Below are positions 23,963-32,236 of a stretch of DNA of 64,000 nucleotides, one piece after another. Numbering within the stretch: position 1 is the stretch's first letter; every line of letters starts with the position of its first letter. The DNA lies in NCBI GenBank assembly GCA_902790215.1, contig CADAQX010000006.1, positions 1-64,000 of the forward strand, written 5' to 3'. Source of the DNA: an uncultured Bacteroidota bacterium (lineage in GTDB: Bacteria > Bacteroidota > Bacteroidia > Bacteroidales > P3). The position numbers and the translations under genes were made by a program. Under the pieces are notes generated by a model that was not told the DNA's origin, made no database searches, and saw only the letters and a list, made by a program, of their open reading frames with translations.

Positions 23963-25091
23963 ATTCTTGCGCTTTGGAAATAATAAAATCGAATCTTTTT
24001 AAAAGTTTTCCTCCCGACTCATTCTTACCATTAAACAACTCGGTTTCATCTGCATCCTTTTTCAAACGGTTAAAATCCACATTAGAAAAATCCCCACGCA
24101 AATCCTCCCCATTCATAAACAAAAAGCCAAGCGATTCAAATAATAACATATTAATCGGTCTTCTTTGCTTATCACTACTCCTCTGTGCAAATCGAAAAGC
24201 ATCGCTGCCAATTATTGTATATATCTTGCGCATGGCCATCAAAAAAACATTCTTTATTCGGTTCATCTCAACCTCTGACATTTGGTTGTTAATATACTCC
24301 ATACTTTTAGCCAAAAATTCCTCAATATCACCCTTGTATTCAATCGGCTTACTAATTTTATCGAAACGATGAGTCAGGAGCATATAGAATGAAATCAGCC
24401 TTAAAATAACATATTCATCCTTTTTTCGATTAGACGAAATGCCACGCCCTGTGGCATTTAAGAATTCTTTCGTCTTTGCCAATTCATTTATTAACTTTGT
24501 CGATTTACCATGGTACAGCGCATTTCGCATTTCCTGATTATTCAATCTCACCCCACCTCGATTTACCCTGTCAAAAATATCATATTTTACACGCTCACTG
24601 GTAGGTGGCTTGATGATATAAAAATACAACTGATACCCACGTATCTGCATTTGCATTTTGGGGGACAAATCGCTGAAAAAAACATTCCTATACTGTTTAT
24701 CCGTCAATATTGTAAGATTCTTTAATTTGAATTTCCCACTGAGGAAATCCAATATTGTTGACAATCGTTGTTTTCCGTCTACCACTTGATATTTCCCTTC
24801 ATTGGTTTCGAAAAGATATATTACAGGTAACGGTATCCCCATAAGTATTGACTCTATTAGTTCGCATTTCCTCTGAGGATTCCAAACGTCTCCCCTTTGA
24901 AATTCCGGATTAATCATTATCATATTACCCTCATTAACAAGAGATCTAATAAAGTCTACCGCCCACTGGTTTTTATCAATGTTTACCTTTGCAGCCGGAT
25001 AAACATTGTCTTTGGAATCTGATAATTCTAACGGACTTTCCTCTGAGGGGCATAAATCGACCTCACCTTCTAAAATATCTTCTTTACTCAT
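23931..25091 (-). CDS. DUF262 (ParB/Srx-fold) protein of the putative defence cassette
   Basis: The 386-residue protein contains the DUF262 core: PEFQRGDVWNPQRKCELIES (from about residue 62), ILMGIPLPVIYLFE, and the nucleotide-handling motif VVDGKQRLST (103-112, the DGQQR-type motif). The rest is helical. The C-terminal HNH (DUF1524) domain of GmrSD-type restriction enzymes is absent, so cleavage would have to come from a partner. The start at 25091 (MSKEDILEGE) is 9 codons inside the window-supported frame and follows its own promoter. Family knowledge: DUF262 proteins act in defence (GmrS, BrxU, SspE). Its place as first gene of the cassette suggests a sensor or NTPase role; this is inference. 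Confidence 0.87.
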   Translation of the reverse strand: MSKEDILEGEVDLCPSEESPLELSDSKDNVYPAAKVNIDKNQWAVDFIRSLVNEGNMIMINPEFQRGDVWNPQRKCELIESILMGIPLPVIYLFETNEGKYQVVDGKQRLSTILDFLSGKFKLKNLTILTDKQYRNVFFSDLSPKMQMQIRGYQLYFYIIKPPTSERVKYDIFDRVNRGGVRLNNQEMRNALYHGKSTKLINELAKTKEFLNATGRGISSNRKKDEYVILRLISFYMLLTHRFDKISKPIEYKGDIEEFLAKSMEYINNQMSEVEMNRIKNVFLMAMRKIYTIIGSDAFRFAQRSSDKQRRPINMLLFESLGFLFMNGEDLRGDFSNVDFNRLKKDADETELFNGKNESGGKLLKRFDFIISKAQEYDRKSENKKL

Positions 25092-25114
25092 CAAAATCAA
25101 ATCTTATTAAAATG

Positions 25115-25149
25115 CAAAGATACCACTTTTTTTCTAATTAATAAAAAAA
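25115..25149 (-). promoter_or_regulatory. Promoter of the DUF262-ATPase-PLD cassette
   Basis: Minus-strand TATCTTTG (25122-25115) has a T-rich TTTT-like -33 box at about 25143-25149, 20 bp upstream. It starts right after the rpmA terminator, so the cassette has an independent promoter. Confidence 0.6.
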
Positions 25150-25173
25150 GCGTGCAGTTTTGCACGCTTTTTT
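25142..25173 (-). terminator. Intrinsic terminator after rpmA
   Basis: GCGTGCA (25150-25156) pairs with TGCACGC (25161-25167) around a 4-base loop, with A/T runs on both sides, so it works for the minus-strand rplU-rpmA transcript and could act in both directions. Confidence 0.75.
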
Positions 25174-25193
25174 CATAAGTTCATAATACATTT

Positions 25194-25457
25194 TTATTCT
25201 TTCGTGTCGGGAATGACAGACACATAGGAACGGTCCTCGCGGCCTTTCTTGAAATTGACGGTGCCGTCGCAGAGAGCGAAGAGGGTGTGATCCCTGCCCA
25301 TGCCGACGTTGTTGCCGGGGTTGTGGACGGTGCCGCGCTGGCGGACGATGATGTTACCGGCGATGCAATGCTGACCACCGAAGATTTTAACGCCCAAACG
25401 TTTGCTTTCGGATTCGCGACCGTTGCTGGAACTACCTACACCTTTTTTGTGAGCCAT
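25194..25457 (-). CDS. rpmA: 50S ribosomal protein L27
   Basis: The 87-residue basic protein starts [20 protein letters not shown]. The flexible N-terminal tail, which reaches toward the peptidyl transferase centre, is followed by the conserved [20 protein letters not shown] and [13 protein letters not shown]. No Firmicutes-style N-terminal extension is present. It follows rplU by 37 bp on the same strand, the standard rplU-rpmA order. Confidence 0.97.
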   Translation of the reverse strand: MAHKKGVGSSSNGRESESKRLGVKIFGGQHCIAGNIIVRQRGTVHNPGNNVGMGRDHTLFALCDGTVNFKKGREDRSYVSVIPDTKE

Positions 25458-25494
25458 GATATAATGTTTTTAAAAGGTTTTACAATACTGTGAA

Positions 25495-25803
25495 TTAGTT
25501 GATGCTGTCAATCTTGATCTGAGTCAGATAGTCGCGATGGCCGTTCATCTTCTGATAGCCCTTGCGGCGGATTTTCTTGAAGACCAAAACCTTCTCACCC
25601 TTGAGGTGTTTCAGCACGGTGGCCTTTACGTTAGCGCCGGCGATGTAGGGTTGTCCAACCTGAACGTTGCCGTCATTGTCTTTAAGCATCACGGTGTCAA
25701 AAGAAACCTCGCTGCCCTCTTCGTTCTGAAGACGGTTGACGAAAATCTTCTGATCTTGTGCGACCTTGAATTGCTTTCCTGCGATTTCTACGATTGCGTA
25801 CAT
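25495..25803 (-). CDS. rplU: 50S ribosomal protein L21
   Basis: The 102-residue protein starts MYAIVEIAGKQFKVAQDQKI and ends with the typical KKIRRKGYQKMNGHRDYLT. Upstream in-frame codons lead to 25875 but cross the promoter, so 25803 is the start. The protein binds 23S rRNA in the large subunit, and its gene leads the rplU-rpmA operon. Confidence 0.97.
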   Translation of the reverse strand: MYAIVEIAGKQFKVAQDQKIFVNRLQNEEGSEVSFDTVMLKDNDGNVQVGQPYIAGANVKATVLKHLKGEKVLVFKKIRRKGYQKMNGHRDYLTQIKIDSIN

Positions 25804-25872
25804 TTTCTTATTTATGTTTATTAATTGATTTATTGCATGTTTACGGATATAGCGTATCCACGAAACAGACTG

Positions 25873-25903
25873 CAAAGATACAACTAATTTTCAAATCCAC
25901 AAA
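25873..25903 (-). promoter_or_regulatory. Promoter of rplU-rpmA
   Basis: Minus-strand TTTG (25903-25900), 19-bp spacer and TATCTTTG (25880-25873) form a textbook Bacteroidota promoter about 70 bp upstream of rplU. Confidence 0.75.
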
Positions 25904-26077
25904 CTTTTTCTCTCAAAACCCGCATTTTTTATCATTCATTAAGAAATCAACGGTGCAGCAACACACCCTCTTTCTGGGATTATTGCTCCGTCGTTGCAAA
26001 ATTGTTCCCTCTCCGGCGTTCCCTTTGCTTATCAAAAAGGCATGAGTCTGGAATGGACATCCCTCCCGTCAGGACAA

Positions 26078-26432
26078 GGCACAGTGAGACGCTTGCCGCT
26101 TCGCGCGGAATTTACTTTTTATTCTGTGAGGGATTGCGCCAACTTGCGTCAACGTTCCTCACCGTTCCGATAGTGTCGCATATTTGTCACCAACATAAAA
26201 ATTGAAAATTGAAAATTGAAAATTGAAAGTTGCTGCCGCACCCGGATAATTCTCAACCCTAAACTTTCAACTCTCAACTTTCAACTCTCAACTATCAGAG
26301 TTCGAGGTTACATCGTTCTTTGTCTTATTGTTTTTCGATATGTTTCCCTCATTTTTCCCTTTCTGAAACGGAAAAAGAGTGGAAAACGAGCGAATAACGA
26401 GCGAATAAATGACGACGCTTGAGCGATTGCAG
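26078..26432. repeat. Long dispersed repeat, family C (copy 1)
   Basis: This roughly 355-bp stretch aligns by eye along its whole length, in inverted orientation, with 59740-60064. It embeds a family B hairpin at about 26199-26296. Both ends carry CAAGCGTC-type sequence in the same orientation rather than inverted termini. No reading frame is shared between the copies, so it is non-coding: a mobile remnant or a structured element. Confidence 0.75.
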
Positions 26433-26602
26433 GTATAGCAATCAAAGATTATACTTGTCATGCTTAAATATTAACATTTATTAGGTACTCGATAGTGGGA
26501 GAACATAAGGTTCATAGCAATTGACAAAAAAAATATATCACACTCAATCAACATAGTACCACCTATAAAGCAAAAAAAAACTATTTATCAATAGAATAAT
26601 TG

Positions 26603-26610
26603 TATATTTG
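26603..26610 (+). promoter_or_regulatory. -7 box upstream of the 57-residue peptide gene
   Basis: TATATTTG lies 50 bp before the ATG at 26661. A fitting -33 box is not evident. Confidence 0.45.
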
Positions 26611-26660
26611 CATCTTCATAAGTCCAAAGAAATTAATAATAATCTAATTCCAAAAAGATA

Positions 26661-26834
26661 ATGACACAGAACAAGAAACAGGAGTACACCACTCCGAAAA
26701 TAAAAGTAGTTTCCTTTCTTATCGAGAGAGGATTCGCTGGCACAGATCTGACCACAGACAAAGCCTACAACGAAGATGAAGGTTCTGACATTGGAACCCA
26801 GAAATTCAATAACACCACATGGGGAACCTTTTAG
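26661..26834 (+). CDS. 57-residue peptide, unknown function
   Basis: ATG at 26661 to TAG at 26834 encodes 57 residues beginning MTQNKKQEYTTPKIKVVSFL, then IERGFAGTDLTTDKAY, an acidic stretch (NEDEGSD) and the end NNTTWGTF. It has no signal peptide. The layout (KPxVxVxSFxxExGFAxT followed by an acidic tail) resembles short conserved Bacteroidales proteins often found ahead of surface lipoprotein or fimbrial genes. It follows a -7 box by 50 bp and precedes the fimbrillin-like gene by 46 bp, suggesting one transcript. No catalytic role is visible. Confidence 0.6.
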   Translation: MTQNKKQEYTTPKIKVVSFLIERGFAGTDLTTDKAYNEDEGSDIGTQKFNNTTWGTF

Positions 26835-26880
26835 CATGTATTACCCTTACAGGTAGTTTCACTTTTAAATATTTAAGAAC

Positions 26881-28599
26881 ATGAAAATAAGAACAATATC
26901 AATCATAGCAGCCGCTATAGGTATATTTATGGCTGTGGGCTGCAAGAAAGAAAGCGAAGGAATAACCCTTGGAGCAAGCATTGCAAACGACGATAACCTC
27001 ACCAAAGTACATCTTTCCACCACCGACCAACCATTGTGGGACAATGGTGACCCCGTGTGGGTAAATGGTGACGACACGAGAACGATTTCCGATATCAGCA
27101 ACACCGACGGCACCAATGCGAAAATAAAGGGTGTGACGACAAGTTCTTCCTATTTGGCAATCTATCCTGCCGATATGGCTGCTGGCACTGCTAGCAATGC
27201 CAGCATCATCATCCGCCCCGACCAGACCTATGAGTCAGGTAAAATAAAGTTTCCCATGGTCGCTTATTCCAACAACAAGCATCTGTTCTTCTACAACCTC
27301 TGCTCGCTGGTGAAAGTGTCCGTGTCAAACAACCTTAGCAACAACACCTCGATAACGTTGAAGAAAATCAGCGTGCGTTCCTCGGTCAACCTCCTCTGTG
27401 GCACAATGGCACTCACAGTTAATAACAACGGCACCGTAACAGCCGGCACACCCACCAATGGTGGGAAAGAGGTGGAGCTCGACCTCGGCAGCGGTGTGAG
27501 TGTAGCAAACGGAAACACATCACAGGACTTCTACATTGCTGTAGCTCCGTTTGCCTCGGAGAAAAACATCACCATTACTATCACTACTACCGACAACAAA
27601 ATCTTCAGCCGCACCCGTACAATCTCCTCTTTAGACATCAACACCATTGCTTCTGCCCGCTTGAATTTAGCAAGTACAGACAAGTTGGATCCTATCGGTG
27701 CCACAACAGTAGGCACCCTGAAAGTAATCTCCGCCCCTGGCAACTTACAGTATAAAAATCACACGTGGAATTTTGGTGAATTTAGATTTGCCGAACATCA
27801 ATATGATTTTATCGGCAGCAGCAGCGTTACTGGCACTGTTAGCGGTTCTAACAACCTTATCTATGCAAAAACAAATACTTCTCATACTTTCGCCACCAAT
27901 AACAACGGGACCGGTGATAAGTGGATTGACCTCTTTGGTTGGGGCACAAGTGGAGCAAATAACTGGGCATCAGGAGGTCAAGCCATTATTGAAAGATCTG
28001 GCCATTATGTTAGACTTGGTTGTTATGCCAATACTACCAGCTCTAACTATGGTCCCAACTATAGTTCTTCCAATGACGCTTCTATAGCTAATACAGTTTA
28101 TGACTGGGGTGTGAACGGTAGTTATTATTTGGGTACTGGCTGGCGCACACTGACCGCAGATGAATGGGATTTTTTGATGAAAACCCGCAGTGCCTCTTCC
28201 CTCAACGGCACTGATGATGCCCGTTTTGCCTGTGTAACGCTGCATATTGGTGACAAAGATATTAAGGGAACCTTTATCTTCCCCGACCATCTCCACTGGC
28301 CAATTGGAGTGCCCTATCCCACCACAATCAACGCAGCCAACACAGCATTTAGTCCCACATACACCTCTTCTCAATGGGATTTGTTAGAAGCAGAAGGAGT
28401 ATGGTTCCTGCCTGCCGCAGGATATAGAAGCGGCACGAACACATTCAGCAATATTCAAACCAACGGTTATTACTGGACTACCGATTGCCATGCCACTAAT
28501 AATAGCGTTGCCAGATATATGGATGTATGCACTGGCACACGATATTATCACGAAAAAAAATACGGTTGTTCCGTCCGCTTGGTAAAGGATGTGCAATAA
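26881..28599 (+). CDS. Fimbrillin-like surface lipoprotein
   Basis: The 572-residue protein starts MKIRTISIIAAAIGIFMAVGC (lipobox AVGC). The N-terminal half resembles the fimbrillin/FimA-like beta-sandwich of Bacteroidales: WDNGDPVWVNGDDTRTISDI, AIYPADMAAGTAS and a phrase on FYNLCSLVKVSVSN. The C-terminal half (about 260-572) has GWRTLTADEWDFLMKTRSAS, FPDHLHWPIG and GYYWTTDCHATNNSVARYMD ending in GCSVRLVKD, like the FISUMP-type domain found in surface proteins of Fibrobacter and Bacteroidota. It should be lipid-anchored on the cell surface, possibly as an adhesin or pilus-like subunit. A strong terminator follows. Confidence 0.72.
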   Translation: MKIRTISIIAAAIGIFMAVGCKKESEGITLGASIANDDNLTKVHLSTTDQPLWDNGDPVWVNGDDTRTISDISNTDGTNAKIKGVTTSSSYLAIYPADMAAGTASNASIIIRPDQTYESGKIKFPMVAYSNNKHLFFYNLCSLVKVSVSNNLSNNTSITLKKISVRSSVNLLCGTMALTVNNNGTVTAGTPTNGGKEVELDLGSGVSVANGNTSQDFYIAVAPFASEKNITITITTTDNKIFSRTRTISSLDINTIASARLNLASTDKLDPIGATTVGTLKVISAPGNLQYKNHTWNFGEFRFAEHQYDFIGSSSVTGTVSGSNNLIYAKTNTSHTFATNNNGTGDKWIDLFGWGTSGANNWASGGQAIIERSGHYVRLGCYANTTSSNYGPNYSSSNDASIANTVYDWGVNGSYYLGTGWRTLTADEWDFLMKTRSASSLNGTDDARFACVTLHIGDKDIKGTFIFPDHLHWPIGVPYPTTINAANTAFSPTYTSSQWDLLEAEGVWFLPAAGYRSGTNTFSNIQTNGYYWTTDCHATNNSVARYMDVCTGTRYYHEKKYGCSVRLVKDVQ

Positions 28600-28630
28600 C
28601 CCGCTGACGACAGATGTCGCACCAAATATC

Positions 28631-28668
28631 AAGGCCGCCTCTTAACATGGGGTGGCCTTTGTTTTTTC
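28631..28668 (+). terminator. Intrinsic terminator after the fimbrillin-like gene
   Basis: AAGGCCGCCTC (28631-28641) pairs with GGGGTGGCCTT (28649-28659), an 11-bp stem with two G-T pairs, followed by a T-rich run (TGTTTTTT). Confidence 0.8.
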
Positions 28669-28766
28669 TGCCACTTGTGGACACCTCACTGAGGAGTATT
28701 ATTTCAGACCGCTATATTTTACAACAAGGCACCAGAAAGTCTTTTTGCACCTAATGTGTATTCCGT

Positions 28767-28799
28767 TTTGCATTATATCGAAAAAAAACCATATCTTTG
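28767..28799 (+). promoter_or_regulatory. Promoter of the first BspA-like gene
   Basis: TTTG (28767-28770), a 21-bp spacer and TATCTTTG (28792-28799), 39 bp before the ATG at 28839. Confidence 0.65.
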
Positions 28800-28838
28800 C
28801 AGCCGCATACAACAATAAAAAGGGAAAGGACACACGAT

Positions 28839-30368
28839 ATGAAACGACTACATGCAATACTGACACTTATCGTGGCTGCAATGGCCGTGCTGACTGCTGG
28901 TTGCCAAAAGGAGAAAGAATCTGGCACCGTCACTCTGACTGCCGAAATACAAGAAACACTGAGCGGCAACGGGAAGGTCTTCATCGATGGCGATACCCCT
29001 TGTTGGCATAACGACGACGAGGTGTTTATCAACAACGCGGCCTACGCCGTCACATCAGCATCGGGCTCTTTGGCACAGATTGAGAATGTGATGCCTGCCA
29101 ATAGCTACCAAGCCATCTTTCCCGCCGGAATTGTGGCCAAAAGCAGCCCAAGCAGTGATAACAGCATTAAAGTGACCCTCCCCTCAATGCAGACCTACCG
29201 AATTGCTGATGGCCACCAGCAACTGGATTTGCCAATGGGAGCCAGTCTGACCAGCGGCAACACACTGCGTTTCTACAACCTTTGCTCCATCGTGCGAGTG
29301 ACAGTCCACAACCAATTGAACCATGAGCTTCTGCTGGACGGTATAAAACTCAAAGCCAAGAATGCAAAACTTAGCGGCTCGGGCATTGCAACAATCAGCA
29401 GAAACACGTTCGACAGCATCAGCATGTCCGATAGCGCACAAAACAGCGTGAGGCTGGACTTTACCACCGACTGCCCTGCTACGGTGGAGGCACAAGGTAC
29501 TGGCTCCTTCGACATCGTGGTGCCACCATTCACTCCCGACGATGTGACGCTATCGCTCTACACTCCCGACGGATATATGTGCGAAATGGTGATGGAAGGG
29601 ATGTCATTGGCTCGGAACACCATTGCCTCAGTGACGCTGGATGTAACGGCGTTGACTGAAGCCCCTGCCGAATTGATAAGCGGTCCAGCCTTTAACTATG
29701 CCATCCCTAAGCTCAAAAATGTCTCAACGGTGGTGTTTGAATACAACAGTCCTGTCACATCCGGCACCCTGCTCTCCACCCCGGACTCCCCTTTCCCCAT
29801 CTATGGCAATCTTGATGGAACCACATGGAGGGTCTCGACAAGAGCCTGCCAGATTCATGCAAATCCAAATTGCTCTCGCATGTTTGAATCTGACTATGGT
29901 TTAAGTGCGGATCAACATGGAAGATATTATTATGAACGTCTCAAATTGGTAGAAATTGATTTTGGAAACAGATTTATCACTGATAATGTGACTGATATGA
30001 GCTACATGTTTATTCTAAGTGGGGAATTGACAAGTATTGACCTCTCCAATTTCAACACCGAGAAAGTAACGGATATGAGTGGCATGTTTTGGTGTTGTTG
30101 GAAATTGACAAGGTTGGATGTCTCAAGTTTCAACACCGTGAATGTGACCGACATGAGCGAAATGTTTTGGGGTTGCGAAAGCATGACAAACCTGAACCTC
30201 TCTCATTTTGACATGAGTGGTGTGTCCAATAAACAATGCATGTGCCGTAACCTTTCCACCGAATCCGGTGCCTGTACCATCACCTGCCCGGCAGCAGTGC
30301 GGACAGCCTTGGAACACGGGACAGACCTGCCCACTTCCGAGGTTGTCTTCACTTGGGTGACGCCGTGA
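28839..30368 (+). CDS. BspA-like (DUF285) surface lipoprotein, tandem copy 1
   Basis: The 509-residue protein starts MKRLHAILTLIVAAMAVLTAGC (lipobox TAGC). The N-terminal 270 residues resemble the fimbrillin-like sandwich of its neighbour (HNDDEVFINNAAYAVTSASG, FYNLCSIVRVTVHN). The C-terminus carries DUF285/BspA repeats of about 23-25 residues (VTDMSYMFILSGELTSIDLS, NFNTEKVTDMSGMFW, NVTDMSEMFWGCESMTNLNL). It should be surface-anchored by lipid. It is a near-duplicate of the next gene, with fewer BspA units. Confidence 0.78.
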   Translation: MKRLHAILTLIVAAMAVLTAGCQKEKESGTVTLTAEIQETLSGNGKVFIDGDTPCWHNDDEVFINNAAYAVTSASGSLAQIENVMPANSYQAIFPAGIVAKSSPSSDNSIKVTLPSMQTYRIADGHQQLDLPMGASLTSGNTLRFYNLCSIVRVTVHNQLNHELLLDGIKLKAKNAKLSGSGIATISRNTFDSISMSDSAQNSVRLDFTTDCPATVEAQGTGSFDIVVPPFTPDDVTLSLYTPDGYMCEMVMEGMSLARNTIASVTLDVTALTEAPAELISGPAFNYAIPKLKNVSTVVFEYNSPVTSGTLLSTPDSPFPIYGNLDGTTWRVSTRACQIHANPNCSRMFESDYGLSADQHGRYYYERLKLVEIDFGNRFITDNVTDMSYMFILSGELTSIDLSNFNTEKVTDMSGMFWCCWKLTRLDVSSFNTVNVTDMSEMFWGCESMTNLNLSHFDMSGVSNKQCMCRNLSTESGACTITCPAAVRTALEHGTDLPTSEVVFTWVTP

Positions 30369-30412
30369 AGTTGCCAACGAAACATCAGCATTCCGAACCA
30401 ACACACCAGCAC

Positions 30413-30444
30413 TTTTACACTTTCAAAAAAAGTTTGTATCTTTG
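30413..30444 (+). promoter_or_regulatory. Promoter of the second BspA-like gene
   Basis: TTTT (30413-30416), a 20-bp spacer and TATCTTTG (30437-30444), within the duplicated intergenic region. Confidence 0.6.
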
Positions 30445-30499
30445 CCATCGGAAAAGCTATTCTTGCGACTGTCTTTTTTAACAATAAAAAATTTTAGAT

Positions 30500-32101
30500 A
30501 TGAAACGACAACATGCAATACTGACACTTATCGTGGCTGCGATGGCCGTGCTGACTGCAGGTTGCCAAAAGGACAAAGAGTCCGTCACTCTGACTGCCGA
30601 AATACAAGAAACACTGAGCGGCAACGGAAAGGTCTTCATCGATGGCGATACCCCTTGCTGGCATAACGGCGACGAGGTGTTTATCAACAACGCGGCCTAC
30701 CCCGTCACATCAGCATCGGGCACTTTGGCACAGATTGAGAATGTGGTGCCTGCCAATAGCTACCAAGCCATCTTTCCCGCCGGGATTGTGTCCGAAAGCA
30801 GCCCAAGCAGTGATAACAGCATTAAAGTGACCCTTCCCTCAATGCAGACCTACCGAATTGCTGACGGTCGCCAGCAACCGGATTTGCCGATGGGAGCCAG
30901 TCTGACTAGCGGCAACACCCTGCGATTCTACAGCCTTTGCTCCATCGTGCGAGTGACAGTCCACAACCAATTGAACCGTGAGCTTCTGCTGGGCGGTATA
31001 AAACTCAAAGCCAAGAATGCAAAACTTAGCGGCTCGGGCATTGCAACAGTCAGCAGATACGCTTTCGACAGCATCAGCATGTCCAAGAAAGCACAAAACT
31101 ACGTGAGACTGGACTTTACCACCGACTGCCCTGCTACGGTGGAGAAACAAGGTACTGGCACTTTCGACATCGTTGTGCCACCATTCACTACCGACGATGT
31201 GACGCTCACGCTCTACACTTCCGACGGATATATGTGCGAAGTGTTGAAGGAAGGAATGTCATTGGCTCGGAACACCATTGCCTCGGTGACGCTGGATGTA
31301 TCGGCGTTGACCGAAGCCCCTGTCGAATTGATAAGTGGTCCGGCCTTTAATGCTGCCATGAAGAATAAACATGTCTCAAAGGTGGTGTTTGAATACAACA
31401 GCCCCGTTTCATCCGGCACCCTGCTCTCCACCCCAGACTCCCCTGTCCCCATCTATGGCAATCTTGATGGTACCACATGGAGGGTTTCGACAAGAGCCAG
31501 CCAGATTCATGCAAATCCAGATTGCTCTAACATGTTTGAATCTGAATATGGTGTGAGTATGGATTTTCATGGGAGATATTATTATTATGAATCTCTCAAA
31601 TTGGTAGAAATTGATTACGGGAACAGATTCATCACTGATAATGTGACTAATATGAGATGCATGTTTTGTCTTAGTGGAGAACTGACAAGTATTGACCTCT
31701 CCAATTTCAACACCGAGAAAGTAACGGATATGTTTTTCATGTTTGCGGATTGTCATAGCCTAACGAACTTGGATCTTTCCAACTTCAACACCGAGAATGT
31801 GACGAATATGAGCAGTATGTTTGGGGGTTGTGAGAAATTGACGAGGCTGGACATCTCAAACTTCAGCACCGAAAAAGTGACCGACATGAGCGAAATGTTT
31901 TGGGGTTGCGAAAGCATGACAAACCTGAACCTCTCTCATTTTGACATGAGTGGTGTGTCCAAAAAACAATGCATGTGCCGTAACCTTTCCACCGAATCCG
32001 GTGCCTGTACCATCACCTGCCCGACAGCTGTGCGGACAGCCTTGGAAAACGGGACAGACCTGCCCACTTCCGGCGTTGTCTTCACTTGGGTGACGCCGTG
32101 A
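30500..32101 (+). CDS. BspA-like (DUF285) surface lipoprotein, tandem copy 2
   Basis: The 533-residue product is nearly the same as copy 1 through the lipobox (MKRQHAILTLIVAAMAVLTAGC) and the fimbrillin-like N-domain. It has one more BspA unit before the shared ending (DMFFMFADCHSLTNLDLSNF, NTENVTNMSSMFGGCEKLTR). The last 50 residues, from CESMTNLNLSHFDMSG to the C-terminus, match copy 1 closely. The intergenic DNA downstream of each copy (starting GAAGTTGCCAACGAAACATC) is also duplicated. Repeat-number change between copies is typical of surface antigens. Ligand unknown. Confidence 0.78.
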   Translation: MKRQHAILTLIVAAMAVLTAGCQKDKESVTLTAEIQETLSGNGKVFIDGDTPCWHNGDEVFINNAAYPVTSASGTLAQIENVVPANSYQAIFPAGIVSESSPSSDNSIKVTLPSMQTYRIADGRQQPDLPMGASLTSGNTLRFYSLCSIVRVTVHNQLNRELLLGGIKLKAKNAKLSGSGIATVSRYAFDSISMSKKAQNYVRLDFTTDCPATVEKQGTGTFDIVVPPFTTDDVTLTLYTSDGYMCEVLKEGMSLARNTIASVTLDVSALTEAPVELISGPAFNAAMKNKHVSKVVFEYNSPVSSGTLLSTPDSPVPIYGNLDGTTWRVSTRASQIHANPDCSNMFESEYGVSMDFHGRYYYYESLKLVEIDYGNRFITDNVTNMRCMFCLSGELTSIDLSNFNTEKVTDMFFMFADCHSLTNLDLSNFNTENVTNMSSMFGGCEKLTRLDISNFSTEKVTDMSEMFWGCESMTNLNLSHFDMSGVSKKQCMCRNLSTESGACTITCPTAVRTALENGTDLPTSGVVFTWVTP

Positions 32102-32161
32102 AGTTGCCAACGAAACATCAGCACTCCGAGCTGACACACCAGCGCTTTCAAAAAAAGTTCG

Positions 32162-32169
32162 TATCTTTG
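32162..32169 (+). promoter_or_regulatory. -7 box of the LiaF-like gene
   Basis: TATCTTTG lies 67 bp before the ATG at 32237, in the third copy of the duplicated intergenic block. The -33 box of the preceding copy is lost by a short deletion. Confidence 0.5.
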
Positions 32170-32236
32170 CAATCGTGAAAAGCAGTTGGCTTTATCCTTA
32201 TACATTTGTCTAATTTGCTAATTTAAAAGAGATAGT

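Noticed and set aside
23931-25091. GmrSD-type type IV restriction enzyme
   Set aside because: The DUF262 part is present but the DUF1524/HNH nuclease domain is absent and the gene is linked to an ATPase and a PLD-like gene instead.
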